A DNA stretch of 45,723 nucleotides from Bacillus sp. AFS059628 (GCF_002571225.1 NZ_NVEC01000110.1:1-45723); one strand, 5' to 3'. Shown: positions 23,972 through 33,000, counted from the first letter of the stretch. Numbers and translations are program-made. The notes: generated from the sequence alone by a model not told the origin.

Positions 23972-23994
23972 ACTGTAGCCATTAATATTACAGA
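23972..23994. promoter_or_regulatory. SaiR-type dyad upstream of saiR
   Basis: ACTGTAG-N9-TTACAGA, two mismatches from the perfect form at 24844, 46 bp upstream of the saiR start. Confidence 0.55.
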
Positions 23995-24119
23995 TAGGTT
24001 AGTCAAACGTTAAAATATATAAGAAGCATGCTTGGCATGAAAAAATAAATCCCTTTATATTCTATCAGAACTCCCCTATATCTCCTAACTTCATGTAGCT
24101 TTTTAAGTTGCAAATCAAT

Positions 24120-24254
24120 TTAAACAGTCCACTGTTTCTTAACTTGTTCTTCTGCCAATTGTTTAATTTGTGTCCAAATCGTATCTTTACTCACAATAAC
24201 ATTTGTGTGATAGTTTCTATCTTTATAATTAACTGTAACACATACTTCAATCAC
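24120..24254 (-). CDS. 44-residue hypothetical protein downstream of spxA2
   Basis: The GTG start is preceded by GGAGGAG 6 bases away. The product begins MIEVCVTVNYKDRNYHTNV and ends QLAEEQVKKQWTV, with a beta-strand-rich start and a helical end. It has one cysteine and no membrane segment. It lies 30 bp after spxA2 with no terminator between, so it is probably cotranscribed. Family not recognised. Confidence 0.65.
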   Translation of the reverse strand: MIEVCVTVNYKDRNYHTNVIVSKDTIWTQIKQLAEEQVKKQWTV

Positions 24255-24284
24255 TTCTGTCTCCTCCTTTCAAAATATTATTTA

Positions 24285-24680
24285 TTAATTAGCCATTTTT
24301 TGCAATTCAATATTCAAAAATGTTCGAACGCTACGCGGTAAAAATTTGCGAATTTCTTCCTCATTAAAACCAACCTGCAATCTTTTTTCGTCCAGCATAA
24401 TTGGACGACGTAACATTTGAGGATACTCAATTATTAATTGATAAAACTCATTAAGCGAAAGCGCCTCAATATTTATATTTAATTCCTGAAAAGTTTTAGA
24501 TCTCGTTGAAATAATTTCAGTAGCACCATCTTCAGTTAAACGAAGAATGGATTTAAGCTCATCGACTGTTAGCGAATTTGATACGATATTTTTTTCGGTA
24601 TAATCAATTTGATGTTCTTCAAGCCACGCTTTTGCTTTTCGGCATGAACTACAGCTTGCTGTCGTATATAAAATCACCAT
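24285..24680 (-). CDS. spxA2: Spx-family regulator SpxA2
   Basis: 131 residues, the usual length for Spx. The N-terminal redox switch CSSC (residues 10-13) lies in a thioredoxin-like fold shared with Ars[32 protein letters not shown] and [10 protein letters not shown] are the standard Spx motifs for RNA polymerase alpha-CTD interaction. Spx proteins reprogram transcription during disulfide stress. In B. anthracis, spxA2 is controlled by SaiR, whose gene lies 0.36 kb downstream here. A perfect SaiR-type dyad lies 164 bp upstream and a degenerate one about 49 bp upstream. The SD AAAGGAG is 12 bases from the ATG, slightly far. Confidence 0.85.
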   Translation of the reverse strand: MVILYTTASCSSCRKAKAWLEEHQIDYTEKNIVSNSLTVDELKSILRLTEDGATEIISTRSKTFQELNINIEALSLNEFYQLIIEYPQMLRRPIMLDEKRLQVGFNEEEIRKFLPRSVRTFLNIELQKMAN

Positions 24681-25010
24681 ATTTTACACACACTCCTTTA
24701 CTTTTAAAATTATTATATAGATTATTGAAATGTATAAAAAAAAATTACAGTTTAGAATAAAATACACGTTATATTATTTATTGGAGAATATTTAATTTAT
24801 CTGTTTTTTTTACAAACAATAGAAACTCACTTCTAAAAACTATACTGTAATTTTAAACTTTACAGTTCTATTAATCAACTGTTAAGTCTTGGGTGCATTC
24901 CATTAGCGCAGCAAATTATATTCCACTTTATTCATTTCTCCCCTATATGTTTAGCATAATAAAAGCTACTGCAATGAACACAGCAACATTGTAGGAGGAA
25001 ATACACGAGC
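24681..25010. other. spxA2 upstream region
   Basis: No gene of normal size. It contains a degenerate SaiR-type site (24729-24751, ATTACAGT arm intact) and the perfect dyad at 24844-24866. A six-codon ORF with no SD of its own (24974-24994) precedes a GGAGG, and I do not call it. Confidence 0.5.
24844..24866. promoter_or_regulatory. SaiR-type dyad upstream of spxA2
   Basis: ACTGTAA-TTTTAAACT-TTACAGT, perfect arms. SaiR is reported to bind a dyad upstream of spxA2; this is the obvious candidate. Confidence 0.65.
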
Positions 25011-25039
25011 AAAAAAAGCAAAGCGCGCACACTTTGCTT
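25011..25039 (-). terminator. Terminator of the SGNH hydrolase gene
   Basis: AAGCAAAG/CTTTGCTT stem with an 8-nt GC-rich loop, followed on the minus strand by seven T. Confidence 0.8.
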
Positions 25040-25040
25040 C

Positions 25041-25607
25041 TTACAAAATCCCTTTTAACTTTTTACCAATTAACTCCGCTACATACTCATAACCTTGTCG
25101 GCCAAAATGTAAACCGTCTTTTTCATCATTTTCTACTAATCTTTTATAATGAGGCTCTTGAATCATTTCAGCATATAAATTTAGAAAATAACTTCCTGTT
25201 TCCTTCGCCACTTCCTCTACTACGTCTGCATACTGACCAAGTACTTTATTGGTTCTATTATGTTGACGTTCTTCATCAACTGGCGCAGGACTAATAAGTA
25301 ATATTTTTTCTGGTGAAATCATACTTACAATCTTCTCTAAATTGTCTTTGTATACTTGTAATGGTACTGGATCAAATAATACCGAATCATTCGTACCAAG
25401 AAAAACTGTTACAAAGTCTGGTTTATGTGATAGTACATCCTCTTCAATCCTATGTAACGCATCGAACGTATTATCACCCGGAACCCCTGCATTTACCACC
25501 TTCCAATTTGGAAACATCTCTTTTAGACGTGGTGTTAACCTCGGTGTTCCATCAAAAAACGTTTCATCAGCTGTAATACTATCACCAAAGCATACTAATG
25601 TTTTCAT
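25041..25607 (-). CDS. SGNH/GDSL-family hydrolase
   Basis: 188 residues, a typical small cytosolic GDSL esterase. The four blocks are all visible: VCFGDSITAD (catalytic Ser10), NAGVPGDNT (Gly block), FLGTNDS (Asn), and DGLHF (Asp and His of the triad, about 164-167). Likely an esterase or acyl hydrolase with unknown substrate. The SD region GGAGAA lies 9 bases upstream. It follows the MBL-fold gene by 16 bp, so both are probably in one transcript. Confidence 0.88.
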   Translation of the reverse strand: MKTLVCFGDSITADETFFDGTPRLTPRLKEMFPNWKVVNAGVPGDNTFDALHRIEEDVLSHKPDFVTVFLGTNDSVLFDPVPLQVYKDNLEKIVSMISPEKILLISPAPVDEERQHNRTNKVLGQYADVVEEVAKETGSYFLNLYAEMIQEPHYKRLVENDEKDGLHFGRQGYEYVAELIGKKLKGIL

Positions 25608-25623
25608 AGAGCTAATTCTCCTT

Positions 25624-26451
25624 TTACGTATGAAATAACTTTCCTTCTACTGCCTTAATATATCTTTCAGCAGAACGTTCCACTGCCTCATTTGCATTCT
25701 CTTTCACTACTCGGTGAAAAGCATTATATAAACGATTAAATTGTAACGGCTTCACTCGATTCGCCATTTCCTCCACTTTTCTTGCGGGTAATGGAATTAA
25801 ATTTGGATAGCTGTACATGAAACTCACCCACTGCTGATCCGCTACAACTTGAATAATATCACCTGTTAATAAAATACCTTTTCCATCATTTCCTTCTTCC
25901 CAATGTAATACAGAACCGCCGCTAAAATGTCCTCCGAGGCGATGAATAGTAATTCCATCCGCTAATTGTAATGACTCACCAGACCAATAAATAATACGGC
26001 TACTCGGGCGTACTACCCACTCTTTATCGTCTTCATGTATATAAATTGGTACATCAAACGTTTCTGCCCATTCTACTTGCGTTGAATAGTAATGAGGATG
26101 AGATAGTGCTATCGCATCTAACCCGCCCACCTCCTTTATCTTCTCAATTGTCGTTTCATCTAAATAAGTAATACAATCCCATAGTAAACGATACGCTTCC
26201 GTTTTTACTACATATCCCGTTTGACCAATCGCAAATGCCGGTTTTGTCGTAATACTATAAAGCCCATTTTCTTCTTCTATCATTTCATTTTTATATGTAC
26301 TACTCGATTGCAAGGTTTCTAAAGTCGTCCAAGACTGCCCTTTCGGATTCACATATTGTCTCTCCTCATCACAAATAACACAACTTACCGGTTCTTCCAC
26401 ACTCGCTGCATACTGTACGCCACACGTTGTACAAACGAAATTTTTCATCAT
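25624..26451 (-). CDS. MBL-fold hydrolase with N-terminal zinc ribbon
   Basis: 275 residues. A rubredoxin-like zinc ribbon (CTTCG ... CVIC, residues 7-28) precedes a metallo-beta-lactamase fold (about 65-240). The metal motif reads LSHPHYYS, where canonical members have HxHxDH, so the second half of the site is altered. GGHFSGGSVLHW and LLTGDIIQ supply the later His and Asp. This form is common in Bacillus relatives and may still bind one metal. Substrate unknown. Two adjacent ATG codons fit the AGGGGG SD. It is encoded just after a membrane protein gene on the same strand. Confidence 0.8.
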   Translation of the reverse strand: MMKNFVCTTCGVQYAASVEEPVSCVICDEERQYVNPKGQSWTTLETLQSSSTYKNEMIEEENGLYSITTKPAFAIGQTGYVVKTEAYRLLWDCITYLDETTIEKIKEVGGLDAIALSHPHYYSTQVEWAETFDVPIYIHEDDKEWVVRPSSRIIYWSGESLQLADGITIHRLGGHFSGGSVLHWEEGNDGKGILLTGDIIQVVADQQWVSFMYSYPNLIPLPARKVEEMANRVKPLQFNRLYNAFHRVVKENANEAVERSAERYIKAVEGKLFHT

Positions 26452-26488
26452 AATTCCCCCTACCCCTATATTTTTATGAAACTGATGT

Positions 26489-27034
26489 TTATTGATACTG
26501 ATCTACTTTTTTATTTTCAATTAATAAACCAATTAAAGTGAGTAAGTAGACAACAGTAACTGACAATGGAATGACAGTAAATCCATTGTCTGCAAAAAGA
26601 ATCCCGCAAACTGATGTTACGAATACAGTCCCTACTGCCAATAAACCATAACTTGTACTTTCATAAATCCATACGTACGGTATAAAATGAACGCCTATTA
26701 ACATTGCTACTACAAAAGGTAACCATTCTGGAAATTGAAAATAGGCAAGTAATACAAACGGAATATTTAATACATTTATCCCGCCAATTAATCCAGCTAA
26801 AGTCCCTAGCGGATTACCTTTCGCAAACATATCAATTTTTAATATAGAAGCTATCATTAGGCCACAAGGAAAGACACAACCCATACCAATTAAATACACC
26901 CACACAACCTGTTTTTCTGAAAGAAGGACACCAGTTACACTCGCTACAATCCAAAATAAAATACCAGCTATTATAACTGGAAATCCTCTTTTCGTTCTTT
27001 GTGCTAAATCTTGTTTTGCTTCTGCTATGTTCAT
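26489..27034 (-). CDS. Six-helix membrane protein (DUF7010-like)
   Basis: 181 residues from the chosen start. After a charged cytoplasmic N-terminus (AEAKQDLAQRTKRGF) there are about six hydrophobic segments with small polar loops, including GVHFIPYVWIYES. I recognise it only as one of the conserved Bacillus membrane proteins of the DUF7010 type; no function is known. The start at 27034 has GGGGGGAG 8 bases upstream. It lies 28 bp after the kinase-like gene and 37 bp before the MBL-fold gene, probably one operon. Confidence 0.65.
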   Translation of the reverse strand: MNIAEAKQDLAQRTKRGFPVIIAGILFWIVASVTGVLLSEKQVVWVYLIGMGCVFPCGLMIASILKIDMFAKGNPLGTLAGLIGGINVLNIPFVLLAYFQFPEWLPFVVAMLIGVHFIPYVWIYESTSYGLLAVGTVFVTSVCGILFADNGFTVIPLSVTVVYLLTLIGLLIENKKVDQYQ

Positions 27035-27062
27035 TTCACTATCTCCCCCCAAACTATTTATA

Positions 27063-27902
27063 CTATAAAGCCGGCTTAATTTCGCCCATCCAATAACGCC
27101 AAGCTATTAAATAATCTTCTAAATCTTTCGGGTGGTGTCTTAAACATGTGTCTATACGCAAATATAATCCTATGACTATTTCCTCGTATAAATCTCGATC
27201 TTTTTTAAGAAATACACATTCTTTCATCGCATAATCAATCGTTTCTTTCGTTAAATCTTCCGTAGTTGAACAGAACGCGTAAATTAAGTCATATAAAGGA
27301 TCTCCGAGGACTGGTAACGGATCAATTACTCCATGTAACCTATTTTCTCGAAATATAAAATTATGAAATCCGAAATCACCATGTAATAAAAATGGCTGAT
27401 TTACTCCGGCATCCCTATTTGCTAGTTTAAGAACAATTCTATACTCTTCCTCACTTATGTAACGTTTTACATTTTCATAAGCTTCCATCACATTTCCTGT
27501 TAAAAATTCATTCCAAGATTGAACCGGACTTTCTTTCCATCCCCAGCCATCTGCCTCTGGAACAATTTTATACTGATTAATAACTTCTTTTACAAGTGTA
27601 CGAAGCGTGCTTCGTTTATATCCTTGTTCGCACGAAGTATTACCTTCAAGGAAAGAATATACGAAATATGTATGGAAAGGTTCCTTATACAAAAGCTTTG
27701 AAATTAAAGTATTCCCCTCATAAAACGAAAGGAAATTAGCTTCTTCACGTATTACTTCCGCTTCATTCAGCTTTACCACATATTTTTCATCCAACAAATA
27801 AACAGTACTTGTCGTTCCTCCGTTCAACACTTTTATGCTATTTGGATCATGTGAAATCACTTTCTCCTTAACGAGTTGCGCAGCAATTATTGAAATGCCC
27901 AT
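27063..27902 (-). CDS. APH/ChoK-family phosphotransferase
   Basis: About 279 residues with a protein-kinase-like fold. HGDFGFHNFIF (about 181-191) is the catalytic Brenner motif HxDxxxxN and GVIDPLP the metal-binding DFG equivalent. LLDEKYVVKL near the N-terminus carries the ATP-binding Lys. Related enzymes phosphorylate aminoglycosides, choline, fructosamines or macrolides; the substrate here is unknown and resistance should not be assumed. The start at 27902 is preferred because AAAGGTGAG lies just upstream; the frame extends 15 codons further without an SD. Confidence 0.8.
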   Translation of the reverse strand: MGISIIAAQLVKEKVISHDPNSIKVLNGGTTSTVYLLDEKYVVKLNEAEVIREEANFLSFYEGNTLISKLLYKEPFHTYFVYSFLEGNTSCEQGYKRSTLRTLVKEVINQYKIVPEADGWGWKESPVQSWNEFLTGNVMEAYENVKRYISEEEYRIVLKLANRDAGVNQPFLLHGDFGFHNFIFRENRLHGVIDPLPVLGDPLYDLIYAFCSTTEDLTKETIDYAMKECVFLKKDRDLYEEIVIGLYLRIDTCLRHHPKDLEDYLIAWRYWMGEIKPAL

Positions 27903-28077
27903 TCCCTCACCTTTCAATTCCGAAGATTCCCTCATTTTAAAAGACAACTTTACTATTATTTGACAAACAAACAGGAAACCCCTTCCAAAATCTTAATATA
28001 ACAAAAATTCATTTACTTTTACATTTCAAAAATAAGGAAATAATAACAACAACGCTACATACATATAGGAGGTCACT

Positions 28078-28287
28078 ATGAAACCTGAATTTTTAAAAGC
28101 GGTACATGATGCTATTGGAAATGTCGAACACATTCATATAGAAGAAAGTGGTGCGGACAGCTTACTTATCCATCATGATGATGCACAGCAGTTACAACAA
28201 GTCGCTAAAACGTTAGAAAATAATAATTTCCGATCTGCTTTACGAACAACTGGAGATGCTTCGTATATTGAAGTGTTGAACAGATAA
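28078..28287 (+). CDS. 69-residue hypothetical protein
   Basis: A soluble alpha/beta protein with a strong SD (AGGAGG, 6 bases before ATG). It begins MKPEFLKAVHDAIGNVEHI, contains ESGADSLLIHHDDAQQL and ends TTGDASYIEVLNR. The alternating strand-helix-strand pattern suggests a small ACT- or ferredoxin-like fold, a weak inference. It is a single-gene unit ended by a hairpin terminator, convergent with the PhzF-like gene. Confidence 0.7.
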   Translation: MKPEFLKAVHDAIGNVEHIHIEESGADSLLIHHDDAQQLQQVAKTLENNNFRSALRTTGDASYIEVLNR

Positions 28288-28316
28288 TGAAAGTCCGGAT
28301 GTATTCCGGGCTTTCA
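28288..28316. terminator. Bidirectional hairpin terminator
   Basis: TGAAAGTCCGGA / TTCCGGGCTTTCA with a TGTA loop lies between the convergent 69-residue gene and the PhzF-like gene. Confidence 0.75.
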
Positions 28317-28320
28317 TTTC

Positions 28321-29220
28321 TTATATCGAAATTTCAAACTCTTTTACATACACCGCTGTTCCCGCAATATCTATTTGTAACTTTTCATTCTCTACATCTT
28401 TCGTTACATATACCGTTACACGACCATCTTTATTCATTTCCTGTCCTTGTTCAACAATTAACTCCATTTCATGATCAAAATCTTTTTCCAAATACATCGC
28501 ATAGTACGCTCCCATTACACCTGAAGCTGTTCCTGTCACTGGATCTTCTATTGTTCCAGAATAAGGTGATGAAAAATGACGACCGTGCATTTTTGCTTCT
28601 GCATTATATGTTTCGATGCAAAGCGGATGAATAGAGGCCTTTGGTATTTCTTTTAACACAAATGGAAATTCATTATTATTAGGTTTCATTTTCTCACATA
28701 CTTCTAGATTTTTAACAGGTACAATTACAGTCCAAATACCAGTACTTCCATATACAATTGGTAATTTTTCATCTAGATCATTTACTTCAAGACCAATACT
28801 GTGTGCTAATGCCTCTTGAGAACCTGTAAAATCTTGAAACTGGGGTGTTGCTTGTCTCATTTTAATAAAAGTTTCTCCACTTTCATTCGCACCTATATGT
28901 ATCGGCAAAATCCCTGCCTTCGTTTCAATTGTTAAATTATGATTCCCTTCTAATAATCCCCTTTCATGAAGTGCATATATAGTCCCTACTGTCGCATGAC
29001 CACATAAATCCATTTCATGACCGGGAGTAAAATAGCGAATCTTTATATTTGCTTCTTTTGAAGAAAGAACAAAGGATGTTTCATTGAACCCAACTTTTTC
29101 AGCAATACGCTGCATTTCTCCTTCCGTTAATCTATCCGCCTCTAATACAACACCTGCTGGATTCCCCATATTCGGTTTATTCGTAAATGCGTCATAATGA
29201 AATACGTTTATAGTCTTCAT
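28321..29220 (-). CDS. PhzF-family isomerase
   Basis: 299 residues, the standard PhzF length with two similar halves. FTNKPNMGNPAGVVLE at the N-terminus, VGFNETSFVL with the catalytic Glu (about 46), MDLCGHATVGT (about 71-81) and DPVTGTASGVMGAYY (about 213-227) are the diagnostic motifs. The family isomerises small acids; most members, including non-phenazine producers, have unknown substrates. It is the last gene of a four-gene run (acetyltransferase, SDR, acetyltransferase, PhzF), 11 bp after the previous gene, with GGAGAA as SD. Confidence 0.88.
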   Translation of the reverse strand: MKTINVFHYDAFTNKPNMGNPAGVVLEADRLTEGEMQRIAEKVGFNETSFVLSSKEANIKIRYFTPGHEMDLCGHATVGTIYALHERGLLEGNHNLTIETKAGILPIHIGANESGETFIKMRQATPQFQDFTGSQEALAHSIGLEVNDLDEKLPIVYGSTGIWTVIVPVKNLEVCEKMKPNNNEFPFVLKEIPKASIHPLCIETYNAEAKMHGRHFSSPYSGTIEDPVTGTASGVMGAYYAMYLEKDFDHEMELIVEQGQEMNKDGRVTVYVTKDVENEKLQIDIAGTAVYVKEFEISI

Positions 29221-29231
29221 TTTCTTTTCTC

Positions 29232-30008
29232 CTAACTTTCTTTAAAAATTTTATAATAAAGCTCTATCTCCGTTTTCACCGAACAATGATTTCTCCCAAA
29301 TACCTTCTGCATCTTTTCATTTGAAGTATGTGTGCTTCCGATATAATAAGTAGCGCCCATTTCTTTTAATATATGTAAAGATTGAAGATGCAGTTGAGAA
29401 GAGATTCCTTTCCCTCGATAATGAGGCATTACCCCAAAGTAAAATAATCGTCCTTCACTTTCTGTTCCATGCTCTATATGCGGTATGGACAAACCAATTG
29501 GCTCATTTTTATCATAAAAAACAATGCATGACTTCTCCCAGCCTTTACCTAACTCTGTTTGCACTGAATAAAAATGCTCATCAATAGTTAAATTGGAAGT
29601 TTGATTTCCTGAATTCAACATACACTGCTCCCAAATGCATTTAAAATCTTTTGCCGATAACGTTTCTCCTATTGAACGGTATTTAAATTGTTTTTCAAGC
29701 GCCTCTACATCGTCTAACTCTCTACACACTTCTATCTTTGCTGCATGTAAAGAAAAACCAGTATTAAGCAACACCCTCGCACTTGAGTTATAACTACTAA
29801 ACCTTTTATTTAGTACAATACTCGCTCTTTTCAACTCCCAGTTAAAACAAATTTCTTCAAATCTACTTATCTTTTCTTTATAAGTTTGTACGTTATAAAA
29901 GGCATCTTCTTCTATCTCTTCAATCGTTACTGCATTTGGTAAACCATGTAATACTTTATTCGAAGGACCAAATAAACTTTGAACAACTGTAAGATCGTAC
30001 TTCACCAC
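29232..30008 (-). CDS. GNAT-family acetyltransferase
   Basis: 258 residues. The C-terminal GNAT domain (about 140-255) is recognised by FYFGVMPHYRGKGISSQLHL, where RGKGIS is the acetyl-CoA pyrophosphate loop, followed by LKEMGATYYIGSTHTSNEKM. The N-terminal 120 residues are less conserved. Substrate unknown. It overlaps the upstream SDR gene by seven bases and has tandem GTG codons as possible starts (30008, 30005) with TAGGAGAA upstream. Confidence 0.8.
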   Translation of the reverse strand: MVKYDLTVVQSLFGPSNKVLHGLPNAVTIEEIEEDAFYNVQTYKEKISRFEEICFNWELKRASIVLNKRFSSYNSSARVLLNTGFSLHAAKIEVCRELDDVEALEKQFKYRSIGETLSAKDFKCIWEQCMLNSGNQTSNLTIDEHFYSVQTELGKGWEKSCIVFYDKNEPIGLSIPHIEHGTESEGRLFYFGVMPHYRGKGISSQLHLQSLHILKEMGATYYIGSTHTSNEKMQKVFGRNHCSVKTEIELYYKIFKES

Positions 30009-30706
30009 TTTAATTCTCCTATCCCAGGCTCAATAAACTTCCCTGATACATCCTCATTTGAATCGATTAACCAATCATATATATTTTTAGCTCCTTCAGC
30101 CGGAGTCATATTCGCATCAAAAGCACCAATGTCAGTCTTTAATTTTCCAGGGTGAATGGCAGTTACACGAATTCCTTTATCTTCAAACTCTTGTTGCAGA
30201 CAAAGCGTTAACATATTTTGTGCAGCTTTAGCAATTCGATAGGAATATGAGAACTGACCTTGCGGAAATTCTTTGTTCGCCATTTTATGTAATGACCCTA
30301 AGCGAGAGGACACATTTATTATTCTCGGATGATTCGATTTCGCTAAAGCCACATATGTACCTTTTACAGCTCGAATTACACCTAAGCAATGAATGTTAAA
30401 TAAGTCCGTTAACTCTTCTGAATTCGTCTGTAAAACCTCAGTCTCTTTCCCAGTAATCCCAGCGTTATTTATAACTAGGTCCATATACTCTGTATACTCT
30501 GCAAGCTGATTCTTAATTTGCTCCGTACTCTCATCAATTGATAAGTCTGCCAATATAGGAAAACATCTACAACTAAACATTTTCTTCAATTGCGTTACCG
30601 CAGCCTCCGTTCTAACTAACGGATAAACGACATGCCCATGTTCCTGAAATACTTTGACTAACTGTAACCCTAATCCACGATTTCCACCTGTAATAAACAC
30701 TCTCAT
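30002..30706 (-). CDS. Short-chain dehydrogenase/reductase
   Basis: 234 residues. TGGNRGLGLQ (6-15) binds the dinucleotide, NNAGITG is at about 87, Ser in INVSSRLGS at about 135, and YSYRIAK (about 149-155) gives the catalytic Tyr and Lys. PGKLKTDIG follows. All catalytic residues are present, so it should be active, substrate unknown. It overlaps the upstream acetyltransferase by four bases (ATGA) and the downstream one by seven, indicating a tight operon. Confidence 0.88.
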   Translation of the reverse strand: MRVFITGGNRGLGLQLVKVFQEHGHVVYPLVRTEAAVTQLKKMFSCRCFPILADLSIDESTEQIKNQLAEYTEYMDLVINNAGITGKETEVLQTNSEELTDLFNIHCLGVIRAVKGTYVALAKSNHPRIINVSSRLGSLHKMANKEFPQGQFSYSYRIAKAAQNMLTLCLQQEFEDKGIRVTAIHPGKLKTDIGAFDANMTPAEGAKNIYDWLIDSNEDVSGKFIEPGIGELKW

Positions 30707-31266
30707 ATATCCATCTCCTTATTTTTATAATAAATAAGAAAATCCATCCACTTACCATTCTCTAAAGAAAACGCCTCTCTCTTGCATTCAAAAGAAAAAC
30801 CTGCTCGTTCCGCAAGACGAACGGATGGTTCATTATCAACACGTATATGTAATTCAATTCTATGAAAATAAAGACGATTAAAAAATAACGGTAACGCAGC
30901 TTTCACACTTTCCATGCCATATCCATTTTTCCAGTATTGATTATGTATGGAATACCCCATCATCGCCCACTGATAGTCCATACGTAAAATTTTTATAAGC
31001 TCTAGCTTTCCAATATTAGCTCCGTCTTCTTTACGAAAAATACCTAATACATACATCTCATCTCGATGTGCTGCTTCATCAAACCCTCTTATCCATTCCG
31101 TGAACCATTCTTTCGTTGATGAGGCCATATCTTGATAACCGTCGTCATATTTATACTGCGATGGTAACCTCTTATGAAAGCCATCGAACCAACTTTCATA
31201 ATCATCATTTTGGAACGGACGGATCATAAGTCTCTCTGTCTCTATTTGCAATAGCGGCAGCTTCAT
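30703..31266 (-). CDS. RimJ/RimL-type GNAT acetyltransferase
   Basis: 187 residues. LLQIETERLMIRPFQNDDYE at the N-terminus and GYSIHNQYWKNGYGMESVKA (about 108-127, acetyl-CoA loop) with HRIELHIRVDNEPSVRLAERAGF are the standard RimL-like signatures. Members acetylate protein N-termini, amino acids or drugs; the substrate is unknown. It is the first gene of a four-gene operon, with AAGGAAGAG upstream of the ATG. Confidence 0.87.
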   Translation of the reverse strand: MKLPLLQIETERLMIRPFQNDDYESWFDGFHKRLPSQYKYDDGYQDMASSTKEWFTEWIRGFDEAAHRDEMYVLGIFRKEDGANIGKLELIKILRMDYQWAMMGYSIHNQYWKNGYGMESVKAALPLFFNRLYFHRIELHIRVDNEPSVRLAERAGFSFECKREAFSLENGKWMDFLIYYKNKEMDI

Positions 31267-31350
31267 TTATATCTCTTCCTTTAATTAATGATTGAATATT
31301 CTTTATTATCTTACACAAAATACAAAATCTAGTAAATTATTATGTTCTAA

Positions 31351-31387
31351 ACAAAAATCCAGTCATGCTCACTGCATAACTGGATTC
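31351..31387 (-). terminator. Terminator after the acyl-CoA synthetase gene
   Basis: AATCCAGT/ACTGGATT stem (31356-31363 with 31379-31386) with T-rich sequence following on the minus strand. Confidence 0.6.
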
Positions 31388-31406
31388 CTTATCATCTAAT
31401 CGTTTT

Positions 31407-32906
31407 TTATTTTACAAATACACCTGCTCTTAATTCCCTCTTCAACACTTTTCCTAAAGCATTTTTCGGTAATTCTTCCATAAATACAACTTCTGGTATT
31501 TTATAACTTGCTAGTTTTTCTTTACAATGTTGTATAATTTCTTCTTCTGTTAAGGACGTTTGCATATCTTTTACAATATACGCTGTCGGAACCTCACCCC
31601 AAAAGTCATCCGGAACCCCAACTACTGCAACTTCTAAAACACCATGTATTTCATGAATGACATCTTCTACTTGATCTGGATATACGTTGTCACCACCGCG
31701 TATGATAACGTCTTTATATCTTCCCATAATATGCAGGAATCCGTCATCATCTATCATGCCAGCATCACCCATGTTAAACCAACTATCTTTTACTACCTTC
31801 TTCGTCGCCTTTTCATTATTCCAATATCCTTTAAACATGTATGGACTTTTTACATGGATCTCGCCAACTTCATTTGTTGTTAGTTCATCACCTGTTTCTG
31901 GATGAACAATTTTCAGCTCTACATGTTTCAAAGTTTTTCCTACAGAAGACATCTTTTCTTTTCCCATCATTGGATGCCATGAAGTGACAACCCAGCCTTC
32001 TGTACTCCCATAGCCTTGCACCATACATATTCCTTTTTCCATATATTTTTGAATAAGTGTTTCTGGCACTTTTGTACCACCGCTTTGTGCCACTTTAAAA
32101 GTTGAAATGTTTCGTTCCTTTTTATTTAGCTCATCAAGCATGTAGCTATAAACAGCTGGGAACGCAAGCATCGTCGTAATTTTCTCTTCTTCAATCTTAT
32201 CCCAAATGAGAGTAGGATTCGAATCAGCTAAGAAAATCATCGTAACGCCATGATAAATGCAATTTAAAATAGAAAGCACGCCACTCATATGGAACAATGG
32301 ATGCACGGATAAAAAGCGTTCACCTGCTGGAATTTCTCTTTGTCCTGCAATCTCAGCAAAATAATGATGTAAGTTTTTATGTCCAATGACACATGCCTTC
32401 GCCTGCCCAGTCGTTCCTGAAGTAAATAAGTAAATCGCATCATCCTCTTCATGAACTTCTACATTGGGCTCTGTACTTGGCTGTTCTTGTAATGTTAATT
32501 CAAATGAACCAAAGCCTTCTTTTATCGTTTGAATTACATAAGGAATTTCTTTAACAGCATCAATCTTTAAAGCTTCATGGAACTCTTCATCAATAACTAA
32601 CACTTTTAATTTTGCTTCTTTTACAATCGTTTCTAGTTCATAAACAGTAAGCTGATGATTTAGCGGAATACATACCGCTCCAATTTTTAAACTTGCCATC
32701 ATAACGCTTGGAAACGGGTGATTATTTTTGCATAGTATTCCTATACGATCTCCTCTTTGCACACCATTATGTAACAAATAATGTGCAAGCTGATTTACTC
32801 GTTCATTATACTGCTGAAACGAATACCTTTTCTCTCCGCCTACAAGCGCTTCTAAATTTGGTGATTGCATTGCTCTTTTTTGTAATAATTTTTGCATCGT
32901 TCTCAA
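31407..32906 (-). CDS. Acyl-CoA synthetase / long-chain fatty acid-CoA ligase family
   Basis: 499 residues of the ANL adenylating superfamily. LFTSGTTGQAKACVIGHKNL (about 165-184) is the P-loop, YGSTEG at about 298 is motif A5, and GYWNNEKATKKV with WFNMGDAGMIDDDGFLHIMG (A7) and GRYKDVIIRGGDNVYP (A8) complete it. The conserved catalytic Lys is in ALGKVLKREL near the C-terminus. It activates a carboxylic acid, probably a fatty acid, to its CoA thioester. TTG at 32906 is taken as start, with AAGGGGAG 6 bases upstream; an ATG three codons later has no SD at a usable distance. Monocistronic. Confidence 0.87.
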   Translation of the reverse strand: MRTMQKLLQKRAMQSPNLEALVGGEKRYSFQQYNERVNQLAHYLLHNGVQRGDRIGILCKNNHPFPSVMMASLKIGAVCIPLNHQLTVYELETIVKEAKLKVLVIDEEFHEALKIDAVKEIPYVIQTIKEGFGSFELTLQEQPSTEPNVEVHEEDDAIYLFTSGTTGQAKACVIGHKNLHHYFAEIAGQREIPAGERFLSVHPLFHMSGVLSILNCIYHGVTMIFLADSNPTLIWDKIEEEKITTMLAFPAVYSYMLDELNKKERNISTFKVAQSGGTKVPETLIQKYMEKGICMVQGYGSTEGWVVTSWHPMMGKEKMSSVGKTLKHVELKIVHPETGDELTTNEVGEIHVKSPYMFKGYWNNEKATKKVVKDSWFNMGDAGMIDDDGFLHIMGRYKDVIIRGGDNVYPDQVEDVIHEIHGVLEVAVVGVPDDFWGEVPTAYIVKDMQTSLTEEEIIQHCKEKLASYKIPEVVFMEELPKNALGKVLKRELRAGVFVK

Positions 32907-33000
32907 GTAAAACTCCCCTTTATATATGTTAGATTTTTTATTTTACCAGATTAACTATTAATTTACTAAAGATTACACTTAGTGAATATAAATTTAATAA

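Noticed and set aside
24974-24994. Six-codon ORF followed by GGAGG upstream of spxA2, on the opposite strand.
   Set aside because: It has no SD of its own, no downstream start codon at a usable distance and no conserved feature.
27063-27902. Aminoglycoside resistance gene.
   Set aside because: The APH-type fold is shared by many metabolic kinases. Substrate-specific motifs of resistance enzymes are not recognisable, and the neighbours are ordinary metabolic genes.
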